From the NCBI GenBank assembly GCA_002435595.1, contig DJBL01000093.1, positions 13,801 to 77,800 of the forward strand: a stretch of 64,000 nt of DNA, given 5' to 3'. Of the stretch, positions 16,321-26,407 are shown one piece after another. Positions within the stretch are counted from its first letter, which is position 1; every line of letters begins with the position of its first letter. The notes under the pieces were generated by a model that worked only from the letters and a program-made list of their open reading frames with translations, had not been told where the DNA came from and did no database searches. The stretch comes from Stenotrophomonas maltophilia (GTDB lineage Bacteria > Pseudomonadota > Gammaproteobacteria > Xanthomonadales > Xanthomonadaceae). The position numbers and the translations under genes were made by a program.

Positions 16321-18198
16321 TCACGCGTCCAGTTCTTCCCAGCGTGCGTAGGCCGCATCCAGGTCGGCCTGCACCTTGGCAAGCTTCGCATTGTGCGCGG
16401 CCATGTCCGCCGCGCTGCGCTGGTAGAACGCCGGGTCGTTCATCGCGGCGGTGAGGCCTTCGACGTCCTTCTCCAGGGTTTCGATCTTCAGCGGCAACTG
16501 CTCCAGCTCGCGCGCATCCTTGTAGCTGAGCTTGCGCTTGGCCGCAGCCGGTTCGGCCGGGGTGGCCGCCGTCGGCTTGGCCGCCACGACCGGCGCGGTG
16601 GCGGCAACGGCCGCCGCGCGTGCCGCCTGCCGCTGCCAGTCGCTGTAGCCGCCCACGTACTCGCCCACCACGCCATCCCCTTCCATCACCATCGTGGAGG
16701 TCACCACGTTGTCGAGGAAATCACGATCGTGGCTGACCAGCAGCAGGGTGCCGGCGTAGTCGCCGAGCAGCTCTTCGAGCAGCTCCAGGGTTTCCACGTC
16801 CAGGTCGTTGGTCGGTTCGTCCATCACCAGCAGGTTGGACGGCTGGGCGAACAGCTTGGCCAGCAGCAGGCGGTTGCGCTCGCCGCCGGACAGGCGGGTG
16901 ATCGGCGCGCGCGCGCGCTCGGGGGTGAACAGGAAATCCTGCAGGTAGGCGTGCACGTGCTTGCGCTTGCCGTTGACCTCGATGAAATCGCGGCCTTCGG
17001 CCACGTTCTCGATCGCGGTCCAGTCTTCGCGCAGCACCGAACGGTACTGGTCGAAGTAGGCGATCTGCAGGTTGGTGCCGGCGCGTACTTCGCCACTCTG
17101 CGGCTGCAGGTCGCCCAGCAGCAGCTTGAGCAGGGTGGTCTTGCCGCTGCCGTTGGGGCCGATCAGGCCGATGCGGTCGCCGCGTAGGATCACGGTTTCG
17201 AAATCCTTGACCATCGTGCGTGCACCGAAGGCGAAGGAGATGTCCTTGACGTCGATGACCTTCTTGCCGGAGTTCTCGGCCTGGGCCGCTTCCATGCGCA
17301 CGTTGCCACCGAGTTCGCGGCGCTGCGAGCGATCGTTGCGCATCGCCTTGAGGCGCCGCACGCGGCCTTCGTCGCGGGTGCGGCGGGCCTTGATGCCCTG
17401 CCGGATCCAGATTTCCTCCTGGGCCAGCAGTTTGTCGAAGCGCGCGTTTTCCTGCGCCTGCGCATTGAGGCGTTCTTCGCGGCGGCGTTCGTAGTTGGCC
17501 CAGTCGCCCGGCCAGCTGGTGACCTGGCCACGGTCGATCTCGACGATGCGGGTGGCCAGTGCGCGCAGGAAGCGACGGTCATGGGTGACGAACACCACGC
17601 TGCCGTTCCAGTTCTTGAGGAACATTTCCAGCCAGTCGATGGCCTCGATGTCCAGGTGGTTGGTCGGTTCGTCGAGCAGCAGCAGGTCCGGCGAGGACAC
17701 CAGCGCGCGGCCAAGCAGCACGCGGCGCTTCATGCCGCCGGACAGGCGCGCGAATTCGGCTTCCCCGTCCAGGTCAAGTTTGGTCAGGGTTTCGCTGACC
17801 CGCTGGTCCAGGCCCCAGCCGTTGGCTGCGTCGATCTTGGCCTGCACGGCCGACAGGGCATCGCCGTCGAACTCGTCGGCCACGCTGAGATGGTGGAATT
17901 CGGCCAGCCATTGGCCCAGTTCGCCCAGGCCATCGGCGACCACGTCGAACACGCTGCCGGCGGCACCGTGCGGGACTTCCTGTTCCAGGCGGGTGATGCG
18001 CACCCCCTGCTGCACGCGGACTTCTCCGTCGTCGGGCTTGTGGTCGCCGGACAGCAGCTTGAGCAGGGTCGATTTGCCGGCGCCATTGCGGCCGATCAGG
18101 GCGATACGCTCGCCCGGCTCGATCGACAGTTCGGCTTTTTCCAGCAACAGGGGGCCGCCGACGCTGAAGTCGACGTTTTGCAGAGTAATCAGAGGCAT
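16321..18198 (-). CDS. uup: ABC-F family ATPase (Uup-like)
   Basis: The 625-residue protein has two ABC domains and no membrane segment. The first has Walker A GRNGAGKS, signature LSGGMKRR and Walker B LLLLDEPTNHLDI. The second has GPNGSGKT, LSGGERNR and LLVMDEPTNDLDV. Between them lies the basic inter-domain linker (KARRTRDEGRVRRLKAMR), and at the end a charged coiled coil (about residues 545-625, LEQLPLKIETLEKDVEGL). This is the Uup layout; ABC-F proteins act on ribosomes or, for Uup, affect transposon excision and branched DNA. ATG at 18196-18198. It is a single gene. Confidence 0.92.
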   Translation of the reverse strand: MPLITLQNVDFSVGGPLLLEKAELSIEPGERIALIGRNGAGKSTLLKLLSGDHKPDDGEVRVQQGVRITRLEQEVPHGAAGSVFDVVADGLGELGQWLAEFHHLSVADEFDGDALSAVQAKIDAANGWGLDQRVSETLTKLDLDGEAEFARLSGGMKRRVLLGRALVSSPDLLLLDEPTNHLDIEAIDWLEMFLKNWNGSVVFVTHDRRFLRALATRIVEIDRGQVTSWPGDWANYERRREERLNAQAQENARFDKLLAQEEIWIRQGIKARRTRDEGRVRRLKAMRNDRSQRRELGGNVRMEAAQAENSGKKVIDVKDISFAFGARTMVKDFETVILRGDRIGLIGPNGSGKTTLLKLLLGDLQPQSGEVRAGTNLQIAYFDQYRSVLREDWTAIENVAEGRDFIEVNGKRKHVHAYLQDFLFTPERARAPITRLSGGERNRLLLAKLFAQPSNLLVMDEPTNDLDVETLELLEELLGDYAGTLLLVSHDRDFLDNVVTSTMVMEGDGVVGEYVGGYSDWQRQAARAAAVAATAPVVAAKPTAATPAEPAAAKRKLSYKDARELEQLPLKIETLEKDVEGLTAAMNDPAFYQRSAADMAAHNAKLAKVQADLDAAYARWEELDA

Positions 18199-18234
18199 CC
18201 GACCATTGTACGGTGTGGCGGTGCGCGGCGTCGC

Positions 18235-19137
18235 TCAACCGGACGCGAAAGCGTCCGCAGCCAGCCCCAGCAGGGCGCGCAACGGCGGTGGCACGTGCTT
18301 GCCGGGGTGGTGGACCACCCACAACTGACGCGACAGTGGCGGCAGCGGGGTGTCCAGGATGCGCAGGCTGCCCAGCGCCACCAGGTCGGCCACCGCATGC
18401 GCCGACAGGCAGGCCACGCCCAGCCCCGCCGCGGCGGCCTGCTTGATGGCTTCGGTGCTGCCCAGCTGCATGGCGCGCGCGAAGTGGTGCAGGTGCGGCA
18501 GCAACTCCTGCTCCACCGCCTCGCGGGTACCCGAGCCGGGCTCACGCAGCAGCCAGCGCGCGGCTGACAGCGCGGCAAGGTGGGGGCGGGCGCCCAGCGG
18601 GGACGCAGCGGCGGCCACGATCACCAGGGCGTCCTGCTGCCACGGCAGCACGTTCAGCCCGCTCTCGTGGCACGGGCCTTCGATGAGGCCCAGGTCGACC
18701 TCCAGCCGCTGCACCGCCGCGACCACCTCGGCGCTGTTGCCGATGCGCAGGTCCACGTCCACGTGCGGCTGGTCCGCCAGCAGGGCAGCGACCCGGGCGG
18801 GCAGCAGGTAATTGCCGATGGTGGTGCTGGCCCCGATCCGCAGTTGCAGCGGCACCCCGGTGGCGGAAGCAGGACGCCCTGCCCCGGCCATCGCCTCCAG
18901 ATCCGCGGCCGCGGCCAACAGCCCGCGCGCCGGGTCCAGCAGGGCCCGGCCCTGCGCATTGAGGATCAGGCGGCGGCCGATGCGGTCGAACAGCGGCGAC
19001 GGCAACTGCGCCTCCAGTTCGTTGAGCGCCGCACTGGTGGCCGACTGCGACAACGCCAGCTGCTGGCCGGCGGCAGCGGTGGTGCCCACGTCGGCGACGG
19101 CCACGAATACCTGCCATTGGCGAAGGCTGATGCGCAT
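18235..19137 (-). CDS. LysR-type transcriptional regulator
   Basis: The 300-residue product has an N-terminal winged HTH (MRISLRQWQVFVAVADVGTT, then QSATSAALNELEAQLPSPLF) and a periplasmic-binding-like effector domain from about residue 90 (LQLRIGASTTIGNYLLPARV). It diverges from the yeiH-like gene with 102 bp between starts, the usual arrangement in which the LysR protein controls its neighbour. In E. coli the yeiH neighbour YeiE is also a LysR protein, so this is a functional analogue by position. The ligand is unknown; a sulfur compound is possible. Confidence 0.9.
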   Translation of the reverse strand: MRISLRQWQVFVAVADVGTTAAAGQQLALSQSATSAALNELEAQLPSPLFDRIGRRLILNAQGRALLDPARGLLAAAADLEAMAGAGRPASATGVPLQLRIGASTTIGNYLLPARVAALLADQPHVDVDLRIGNSAEVVAAVQRLEVDLGLIEGPCHESGLNVLPWQQDALVIVAAAASPLGARPHLAALSAARWLLREPGSGTREAVEQELLPHLHHFARAMQLGSTEAIKQAAAAGLGVACLSAHAVADLVALGSLRILDTPLPPLSRQLWVVHHPGKHVPPPLRALLGLAADAFASG

Positions 19138-19171
19138 GGCGCCATTAACCCATAAAACCGGTTGAAATCAC

Positions 19172-19197
19172 ATAAACAATACGTTTTACAGGTTTAT
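19172..19197. promoter_or_regulatory. candidate LysR operator
   Basis: ATAAAC (19172-19177) and GTTTAT (19192-19197) form a dyad with a 14-nt spacer in the AT-rich gap between the divergent LysR and YeiH-type genes. An imperfect LysR box is plausible; it has not been tested. Confidence 0.4.
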
Positions 19198-19239
19198 CGG
19201 TCGGGCGCAGGCTGGAAGCCATCCAAACGGAACCACACC

Positions 19240-20316
19240 GTGAACGCCTCCCGTCCCACGCTGTACCTGCCCACCCTCGCCTACCGTTGGCGGGGGCGTC
19301 TGCCCGGCCTGCTGCTGGCGGGCGGTGTCGCCCTGGCGGCGATGGCGCTGGCCGCCCTGCCCTGGCTGCAGGCGCACGGCATCAGTGCGCTTACCCTGGC
19401 CATCGTGCTCGGCATTGCGCTCGGCAACAGTGTGTACCCGCGCCTGGCACCGCAGGCGGCGGCGGGCGTGGGCTTTTCCAAGCAGTGGCTGCTGCGCGCC
19501 GGCATCGTGCTGTACGGCCTGCGCCTGACCTTCCAGGACATCGGCCAGGTTGGCGTTGGCGGTGTGCTGATCGATGCGCTGGTGCTGACCAGCACCTTCG
19601 CGCTGGCCTGGTGGGCCGGCACGCGCTGGTTCGGGATCGACCGGGAGAGCGCCCTGCTGATCGGTGCCGGCAGCGCGATCTGTGGCGCAGCGGCGGTGAT
19701 GGCGGCCGAGCCGGTGGTGCGCGGGCGTGCGGAACAGGTCACCGTGGCGGTCTCCACCGTGGTGGTGTTCGGCACGCTGGCGATGTTCCTGTATCCGGCG
19801 CTGTACCCGCTCACCCTGGCGCACGGCGTGATGCCGATGAGCGAGCAGGCCTATGGTGTGTTCACCGGCTCCACCGTGCACGAAGTGGCGCAGGTGGTCG
19901 CGGCCGGACGTGCGGTCAGCGAAGGTGCCGCCGACACCGCGGTGATCGCCAAGATGGTGCGGGTGATGATGCTGGCCCCGTTCCTGGTGGCGCTGTCGTT
20001 GCTGCTGGCCCGCGGTGGCAGCGCCCAGCCCGGGTCGGCACGCGCGAAGATCGTGGTGCCGTGGTTTGCGTTCGGCTTCGTCGCGGTGGCCGGGTTGAAT
20101 TCGCTGCACCTGCTGCCTGCCGCGTGGGTCGCCATCGCCATCGATGTGGACACGGTGCTGCTGGCCATGGCCATGGCGGCGCTGGGCTTGACCACGCACG
20201 TGTCGGCGCTGCGCCAGGCCGGCATGAAGCCGCTGCTGCTGGCCCTGCTGCTGTTTGGCTGGTTGCTGGCCGGGGGCCTGGGCATCAACCTGGGCGTGCA
20301 CGCGGTGCTGGGGTGA
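19240..20316 (+). CDS. YeiH family putative sulfate exporter
   Basis: The roughly 358-residue product belongs to UPF0324 (YeiH/YraQ-like 10-TM proteins). The LPGLLLAGGVALAAMALAAL opening, LAIVLGIALGN, GAGSAICGAAAVMAAEPVV and FTGSTVHEVAQVVAAG are conserved in the family. Members are predicted sulfate or sulfonate-linked exporters; experimental support is limited. A TTG at 19162 would start translation inside the putative LysR operator, so I prefer GTG 19240. It diverges from the LysR gene. Confidence 0.88.
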   Translation: MNASRPTLYLPTLAYRWRGRLPGLLLAGGVALAAMALAALPWLQAHGISALTLAIVLGIALGNSVYPRLAPQAAAGVGFSKQWLLRAGIVLYGLRLTFQDIGQVGVGGVLIDALVLTSTFALAWWAGTRWFGIDRESALLIGAGSAICGAAAVMAAEPVVRGRAEQVTVAVSTVVVFGTLAMFLYPALYPLTLAHGVMPMSEQAYGVFTGSTVHEVAQVVAAGRAVSEGAADTAVIAKMVRVMMLAPFLVALSLLLARGGSAQPGSARAKIVVPWFAFGFVAVAGLNSLHLLPAAWVAIAIDVDTVLLAMAMAALGLTTHVSALRQAGMKPLLLALLLFGWLLAGGLGINLGVHAVLG

Positions 20317-20343
20317 GCGCGGGCCGCATGCCACACTGGCGCG

Positions 20344-20628
20344 ATGAAGCGCGCGCGTGTTCCCCCCGTCGATCGCCGTCGTCTGCACATCCCGTACCGT
20401 CAGGTGCTGGAGCGCTACGGGGCGATCGATGACGCCGAAGACGACCTGCTCGACCTGCTGCAGCGGGTGCTGGGCCCGGAGGTCGTGGTCCGCTGGGAGC
20501 AGGACGTCAGCCACCCCAATCCCTGGTTCCACACGCTGATTCTGGATGTCAGCGACGGCCCGGGCGAGTTCAGCCAGGCCCAGCACACCGCGTTGATGGC
20601 GGGGTTGCGGGCGCTGGATCTGGCCTGA
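20344..20628 (+). CDS. conserved small hypothetical protein
   Basis: A 94-residue soluble protein starting MKRARVPPVDRRRLHIPYRQ. It has an acidic middle (AIDDAEDDLLDLLQRVLG) and ends GEFSQAQHTALMAGLRALDLA; there is no signal peptide or membrane segment. Coding bias fits the neighbours. It lies 27 bp after the YeiH gene and 48 bp before dbpA. I do not recognise a domain. Confidence 0.6.
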   Translation: MKRARVPPVDRRRLHIPYRQVLERYGAIDDAEDDLLDLLQRVLGPEVVVRWEQDVSHPNPWFHTLILDVSDGPGEFSQAQHTALMAGLRALDLA

Positions 20629-20676
20629 GCAGCGCCGGCACGCGCCCGACAGGCGGCCCAGCGGGTAGAATGCGCC

Positions 20677-22053
<1,377 letters not shown>

Positions 22054-22059
22054 CCGGGG

Positions 22060-22116
22060 GTAGAGCCGACCGTTGGTCGGCTTGCACCCTGCACAACGGC
22101 CGACCCACGGTCGGCC
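22060..22116. repeat. dimeric GTAG-REP
   Basis: GTAG followed by AGCCGACC-GTT-GGTCGGCT (22064-22082) and a second hairpin GGCCGACC-CAC-GGTCGGCC (22098-22116). It separates the converging dbpA and apt genes and may also act as a transcription stop. Confidence 0.85.
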
Positions 22117-22137
22117 CCGCGTCAACAGCGCTCGGCC

Positions 22138-22674
22138 TCAATACACCAGGTTGGCCAGCAACGGCACGTCCGCGGCCCAGCGCTCGCGGCCGCCCAGGCC
22201 ACCCAGTTCGACCAGCACCGCCGCGCCCACCACCTCCACCTGCAGCTGGCGCGCCAGCGACAGCGCGGCCAGCAGCGTGCCGCCTGTGGCCAGCACGTCA
22301 TCGACCACCAGCACGCGCGCACCGGGCGGCAATGCGTCGGCGTGCACTTCAATGCTGTCGGTGCGGTATTCCAGGGTGTATTCCTGCTTGAGCGTGCGAC
22401 CCGGCAGCTTGCCCGGCTTGCGCACCGGCACGAAGCCCACGCCAAGCACGCGCGCCATCGCCGCCCCCAGGATGAAGCCGCGCGATTCGATGCCCATCAC
22501 TGCCTGCAGGTCCGCCGTACGCCAGGGCGCGACCATCGCGTCGATGGCAGCCGCGAAATCCGGGCCGTCGGCGAGCAGCGGCATGATGTCCTTGAACAGG
22601 ATGCCCGGCTTGGGGAAATCGGCGATGTCGCGCAGGCGGCCGGCCCAGGCGGGCGTGGCGGAAGACTCGGTCAT
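22138..22674 (-). CDS. apt: adenine phosphoribosyltransferase
   Basis: A purine salvage enzyme: adenine plus PRPP gives AMP. The 178-residue product starts MTESSATPAWAGRLRDIADF, with FPKPGILFKDIMPLL, the adenine-site region VMGIESRGFILGAAMA and the PRPP-binding motif VLVVDDVLATGGTLLA. The length matches the family. It converges on dbpA and diverges from the PQQ dehydrogenase across a 307-bp gap. Confidence 0.95.
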   Translation of the reverse strand: MTESSATPAWAGRLRDIADFPKPGILFKDIMPLLADGPDFAAAIDAMVAPWRTADLQAVMGIESRGFILGAAMARVLGVGFVPVRKPGKLPGRTLKQEYTLEYRTDSIEVHADALPPGARVLVVDDVLATGGTLLAALSLARQLQVEVVGAAVLVELGGLGGRERWAADVPLLANLVY

Positions 22675-22713
22675 GGCAGGGGAAATCTACGGGGTGGCAT
22701 AGGGTAAACGCTT

Positions 22714-22740
22714 CGGCCCGGCATCGCCCGCGCCGGGCCG
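22714..22740. repeat. hairpin in the apt/quiA gap
   Basis: CGGCCCGGC and GCCGGGCCG form a 9-bp perfect stem with a 9-nt loop. The rest of the gap 22675-22981 holds the putative operator at 22797-22811 and no gene that I can support. Confidence 0.45.
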
Positions 22741-22796
22741 ATGCGTTGCTGCGTTCCAGCCATGGCATGGTCGATTCACGCCGAAATCGCACATTG

Positions 22797-22811
22797 GTGC
22801 GATAATCGCCC
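22797..22811 (+). promoter_or_regulatory. candidate PcaR-type operator / promoter element of quiA
   Basis: GTGCGATAATCGCCC matches 13 of 15 bases of the PcaR operator GTTCGATAATCGCAC as I recall it from Pseudomonas. It lies 170 bp upstream of the PQQ dehydrogenase. The central GATAAT could itself be a -10 element, which in PcaR promoters is overlapped by the operator, so a plain promoter is an alternative reading. Confidence 0.5.
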
Positions 22812-22981
22812 TAACCGGTCGTTCACCCCGTTTCCGCGATAAGCAGCGGAGCGTCCGTCGCGCCGTCGCCCGGCGACGCACGCCACGAAGGTAACGCCCG
22901 ACGGTCCCCGCCACGCTGGTCGCGCGCGGGCCTGCCCGATGCCGCGCGGCAGCGGGTTTCCTCTGTAGAGGTTCATGCAAC

Positions 22982-25414
22982 GTGGACGAGAACAAGAAAC
23001 AGTCGGCAGCGTGCCGGATCCTGGTCATCCTGCCGGGCGTGCTGATCATGCTGTTCGGCCTGGCCCTGCTGGTCGGGGGCATCCGCCTGGTGCAACTGGG
23101 CGGCAGCTGGTACTTCCTGCTGATGGGGGCGGCCTCGCTGGTCGCCGGCGGGCTGCTGGCCGCACGCCGCCCGCTGGGCGCGGTGCTGTATGGCGTGGCG
23201 TTCGTGGCCACCGTGGCCTGGGCGCTGGCCGATGCCGGCCTGGAATTCTGGCCGCTGGTCTCGCGCCTGGTGATGCCGGCGGTGCTGGCGCTGCTGGTCG
23301 CGCTGGCCTGGCCGGCGCTGAAGCGCGGCCGCGGGTTGCCGGGCGGACGCGGCGCGTACGCGGTGTCGGCGGTGCTGCTGGTCGGGCTGCTGGCCACGGC
23401 GCTGTCGGCGTTCCAGCCACGCCCGGTGGTCACCGCCGGCGCTGATCGACCGGCGGTGGTGCCGGTGGCCAGGGAGCGCCAGCAGCGCGACTGGATGCAC
23501 TGGGGCAACACCACGGCCGGCACCCGGTTTGCCGCGCTGGACCAGATCACCCCGGACAACGTGGACCAGCTGCAGGTGGCCTGGACCGCGCATACCGGCG
23601 ATGTGCCGCAGAGCGATGGTTTCGGTGCCGAAGACCAGGTCACGCCGCTGCAGATCGGGCAGACCCTGTTCGTGTGCACCCCGCACAACCGGGTGGTCGC
23701 GATGGACGTGGACAGCGGCCAGCAGCGCTGGTCGTTCGATCCCAAGGCGACCGCGCCGAACTGGCAGCGTTGCCGCGGCCTGGGTTACTTCGATGCCAGC
23801 CTGCCCCCGACCGGCGTGCCCACGGTGGCCACGGCGGCGGCGCCGGTGCCTGCCGCGCCCGCCGCGGCCGTGCCCGGTGCCGCACCGGCGGTATGCGAAA
23901 AGCGCATCCTGATGACCTCGATCGACGCGCGCCTGTTCGCGCTCGATGCGGCCACCGGCAAGGCCTGCCCGGACTTCGGCGTCAACGGCGTGGTTGACCT
24001 GAAGGTCGGCATGGGCGAGATCAAACCCGGCTTCTACACGTTGACCGCCGCGCCCCTGGTGGCCGGTGAACTGGTGATCATCGGCGGCCGCGTGGCCGAC
24101 AACATCGAGGTCGGCGAGCCGTCCGGCGTGGTCCGCGCCTACAACGTGCGCACCGGCGCGCTGGCCTGGGTCTGGGACCTGTCCAGGGAAACCCCGGACG
24201 TGCCGCTGGATCCGTCGATCCACTACACCCGCGCCACCCCCAATGTGTGGACCTCGATGGCCTACGACCCGCAGCTGGGCCTGGTCTACCTACCCACCGG
24301 CAACACCACCCCGGACCAGTGGGCCGGCGAGCGTACGCCGCAGGACGACAAGTACAGTTCGGCGGTGGTCGCGCTGGATGTGGCCACCGGCAAGGAGCGC
24401 TGGGTCTACCAGACCGTCCACCACGACCTGTGGGACTACGACCTGCCCGCCCAGCCGACCCTGACCGACGTGCCCGACGGCAAGGGCGGCACCCTGCCCG
24501 CGCTGCTGCAGATCACCAAGGCCGGCCAGGTGTTCATGCTCAACCGCGCCACCGGCCTGCCGATCACCGAGGTGCGCGACATCCAGGCCCCCCAGGGCAA
24601 GGCGGCGGGCGAGCGCTACTCGCCGACCCAGCGCCTGTCGGTCGGCCTGCCGCAGATCGGCGCGCAGACCCTGACCGAGGCGGACATGTGGGGCGCCACG
24701 CCCATCGACCAGATGCTGTGCCGCATCCAGTTCAAGGGCTTCCGCTACGACGGCATGTTCACCCCGCCGGGCGAAGACCTGGCGCTGCAGTGGCCCGGAT
24801 CGCTGGGCGGCATGAACTGGGGCAGCGCATCGGTGGACCCCACCACCGGCTACCTGTTCGTCAATGACATGCGCCTGGGCCTGTGGACCAAGCTGATCCC
24901 GCGCGCGCAGATGACCACCGGTGCAGGCGGCGTGGAAATGGGCGCAGCCTCGCAGACCGGCACGCCGTACGGTTCGCTGCGCGACCGCTTCCTGTCCAAG
25001 CTCGGCATCCCGTGCCAGAAGCCGCCATTCGGCACGTTGTCGGCGATCAACCTGGCCACCCACCAGCTGGTCTGGCAGGTGCCGGTGGGCACGGTGAAGG
25101 ACACCGGCCCGATGGGCATCAAGATGCGCCTGCCGATCCCGATCGGCATGCCCACCCTCGGCGGTTCGCTGGCCACCCAGTCCGGCCTGCTGTTCTTTGC
25201 CGGCACCCAGGACTACTACCTGCGCGCCTATGACAGCCGCAGCGGCGAGGAAGTGTGGAAGGCGCGCATGCCGGTAGGCAGCCAGGGCACGCCGATCACC
25301 TACGTCTCGCCCTCCACCGGTCGCCAGTACGTGGTGATTTCCGCCGGCGGTGCGCGCCAGTCGCCCGATCGCGGCGACTACGTGATCGCCTACGCGCTGC
25401 CGGCCGCGCACTGA
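22982..25414 (+). CDS. quiA: membrane-bound PQQ-dependent quinate/shikimate dehydrogenase (glucose dehydrogenase is the alternative)
   Basis: The 810-residue product has five N-terminal membrane segments (residues 10-150) and a large periplasmic PQQ propeller: RDWMHWGNTTAGTRFAALDQI, VWTSMAYDPQLGLVYLPTGN and VYQTVHHDLWDYDLPAQPTL with the catalytic acid region. The family contains both glucose and quinate/shikimate dehydrogenases, which pass electrons to ubiquinone. I favour quinate/shikimate because the gene lies in a pca-qui cluster, sits beside pcaR and has a PcaR-like element upstream. It would oxidise quinate to 3-dehydroquinate and shikimate to 3-dehydroshikimate. Start GTG 22982, 10 nt after AGAGG. 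An Ala/Pro-rich insertion lies near residues 280-300. Confidence 0.8.
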   Translation: MDENKKQSAACRILVILPGVLIMLFGLALLVGGIRLVQLGGSWYFLLMGAASLVAGGLLAARRPLGAVLYGVAFVATVAWALADAGLEFWPLVSRLVMPAVLALLVALAWPALKRGRGLPGGRGAYAVSAVLLVGLLATALSAFQPRPVVTAGADRPAVVPVARERQQRDWMHWGNTTAGTRFAALDQITPDNVDQLQVAWTAHTGDVPQSDGFGAEDQVTPLQIGQTLFVCTPHNRVVAMDVDSGQQRWSFDPKATAPNWQRCRGLGYFDASLPPTGVPTVATAAAPVPAAPAAAVPGAAPAVCEKRILMTSIDARLFALDAATGKACPDFGVNGVVDLKVGMGEIKPGFYTLTAAPLVAGELVIIGGRVADNIEVGEPSGVVRAYNVRTGALAWVWDLSRETPDVPLDPSIHYTRATPNVWTSMAYDPQLGLVYLPTGNTTPDQWAGERTPQDDKYSSAVVALDVATGKERWVYQTVHHDLWDYDLPAQPTLTDVPDGKGGTLPALLQITKAGQVFMLNRATGLPITEVRDIQAPQGKAAGERYSPTQRLSVGLPQIGAQTLTEADMWGATPIDQMLCRIQFKGFRYDGMFTPPGEDLALQWPGSLGGMNWGSASVDPTTGYLFVNDMRLGLWTKLIPRAQMTTGAGGVEMGAASQTGTPYGSLRDRFLSKLGIPCQKPPFGTLSAINLATHQLVWQVPVGTVKDTGPMGIKMRLPIPIGMPTLGGSLATQSGLLFFAGTQDYYLRAYDSRSGEEVWKARMPVGSQGTPITYVSPSTGRQYVVISAGGARQSPDRGDYVIAYALPAAH

Positions 25415-25420
25415 GCCACG

Positions 25421-25447
25421 CGCGCCACGGTCACCCACCGTGGCGCG
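25421..25447. terminator. hairpin after quiA
   Basis: CGCGCCACGG and CCGTGGCGCG form a perfect 10-bp stem with a 7-nt loop, 6 bp after the quiA stop. It lacks a T tract, so it may attenuate or protect the transcript end rather than terminate fully; pcaR follows 62 bp later. Confidence 0.5.
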
Positions 25448-25509
25448 TCGGCTTCGCTTCGCCGCGTGCAGCCTTTACCATGCACGATCACCGAGCACGA
25501 CACACCATC

Positions 25510-26364
25510 ATGTCCGCCGCACCTCCCAGCCGTCGCCCCAAGCGTGCCCCTGCCCCGCCGCAGGATCGCGGCCTCAGCCATGAGCTGATGCAGCAGATCC
25601 AGGACAACCAGGGTGATCCGGATTTCATGACCTCGCTGGGCCGTGGGCTGGTGGTGTTGAGCGTGTTCTCGCAGCACCCGCGCGAGGTGACCATGTCGCA
25701 GATCAGCACGGAAACCGGCATTTCACGCGCGGCCGTGCGCCGCGTGCTGTACACGCTGGAGAAGCTGGGCTACGTCGGCGAGCAGGGGCGCGGTTTCGTG
25801 CTGCTGCCGCGCGTGCTGGGCATGGGCGGCGCTTACGTGGCCTCCTCCTCGATGACGGCCGCCGCGCAGCCGGTGCTCGATGCCCTGCGCGACGATGTGC
25901 ACGAGTCATGCTCGCTGGGCGTGCTCGACGGCGATGACGTGCTGTACGTGGCGCGTGCCGAAACGGTGCGGATCATGTCCATCGGGCTGCGCGCGGGCAG
26001 CCGTCTGCCCGCGTATTGCACGTCGATGGGCCGCGTGTTGCTTGCCGCACTGCCGCGCGACACGCTGGAAAGTTACCTGGAACGCAATCCGCTGCGGCCG
26101 CGCACCGAGCGTACCGTGACCCGCATGGACGACTTCCTGGAAACGCTGGAACGGGTCCGCCGCGAGGGCGTGGCACTGGTGGACCAGGAACTGGAGATCG
26201 GGCTGCGCTCGATCGCCGTGCCGGTCCACGCGCGCGGTGGCGCGGTGGTGGGTGCGTTGAACATCGGCACCCAGGCCGGTCGCATCAGCCTGGGGGTGAT
26301 GCAGTCGCAACTGCTGCCGCGCCTGCGCGAGGCGGCGCAGCGGTTGGGGACGTTGCTGCACTAG
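25510..26364 (+). CDS. pcaR: IclR-family regulator of protocatechuate/quinate catabolism (PcaR/PcaU-like)
   Basis: The 284-residue product has an IclR-type winged helix at about 38-105 (FMTSLGRGLVVLSVFSQHPR, TGISRAAVRRVLYTLEKLGY) and an effector domain ending QLLPRLREAAQRLG. The SRLPAYCTSMGRVLLAALP and DQELEIGLRSIAVPV motifs match PcaR/PcaU/PobR. These proteins respond to beta-ketoadipate or protocatechuate. ATG 25510 is chosen; ATG 25480 is an in-frame alternative ten residues longer. The gene converges on the pca operon and follows quiA on the same strand. Operator-like motifs lie at quiA, pcaI and quiC; none is evident directly upstream of pcaR. Confidence 0.88.
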   Translation: MSAAPPSRRPKRAPAPPQDRGLSHELMQQIQDNQGDPDFMTSLGRGLVVLSVFSQHPREVTMSQISTETGISRAAVRRVLYTLEKLGYVGEQGRGFVLLPRVLGMGGAYVASSSMTAAAQPVLDALRDDVHESCSLGVLDGDDVLYVARAETVRIMSIGLRAGSRLPAYCTSMGRVLLAALPRDTLESYLERNPLRPRTERTVTRMDDFLETLERVRREGVALVDQELEIGLRSIAVPVHARGGAVVGALNIGTQAGRISLGVMQSQLLPRLREAAQRLGTLLH

Positions 26365-26407
26365 GCGCGCGCCGGGGCAGTGGCCGGTGGCCGACCTGCG
26401 GCCGGGA

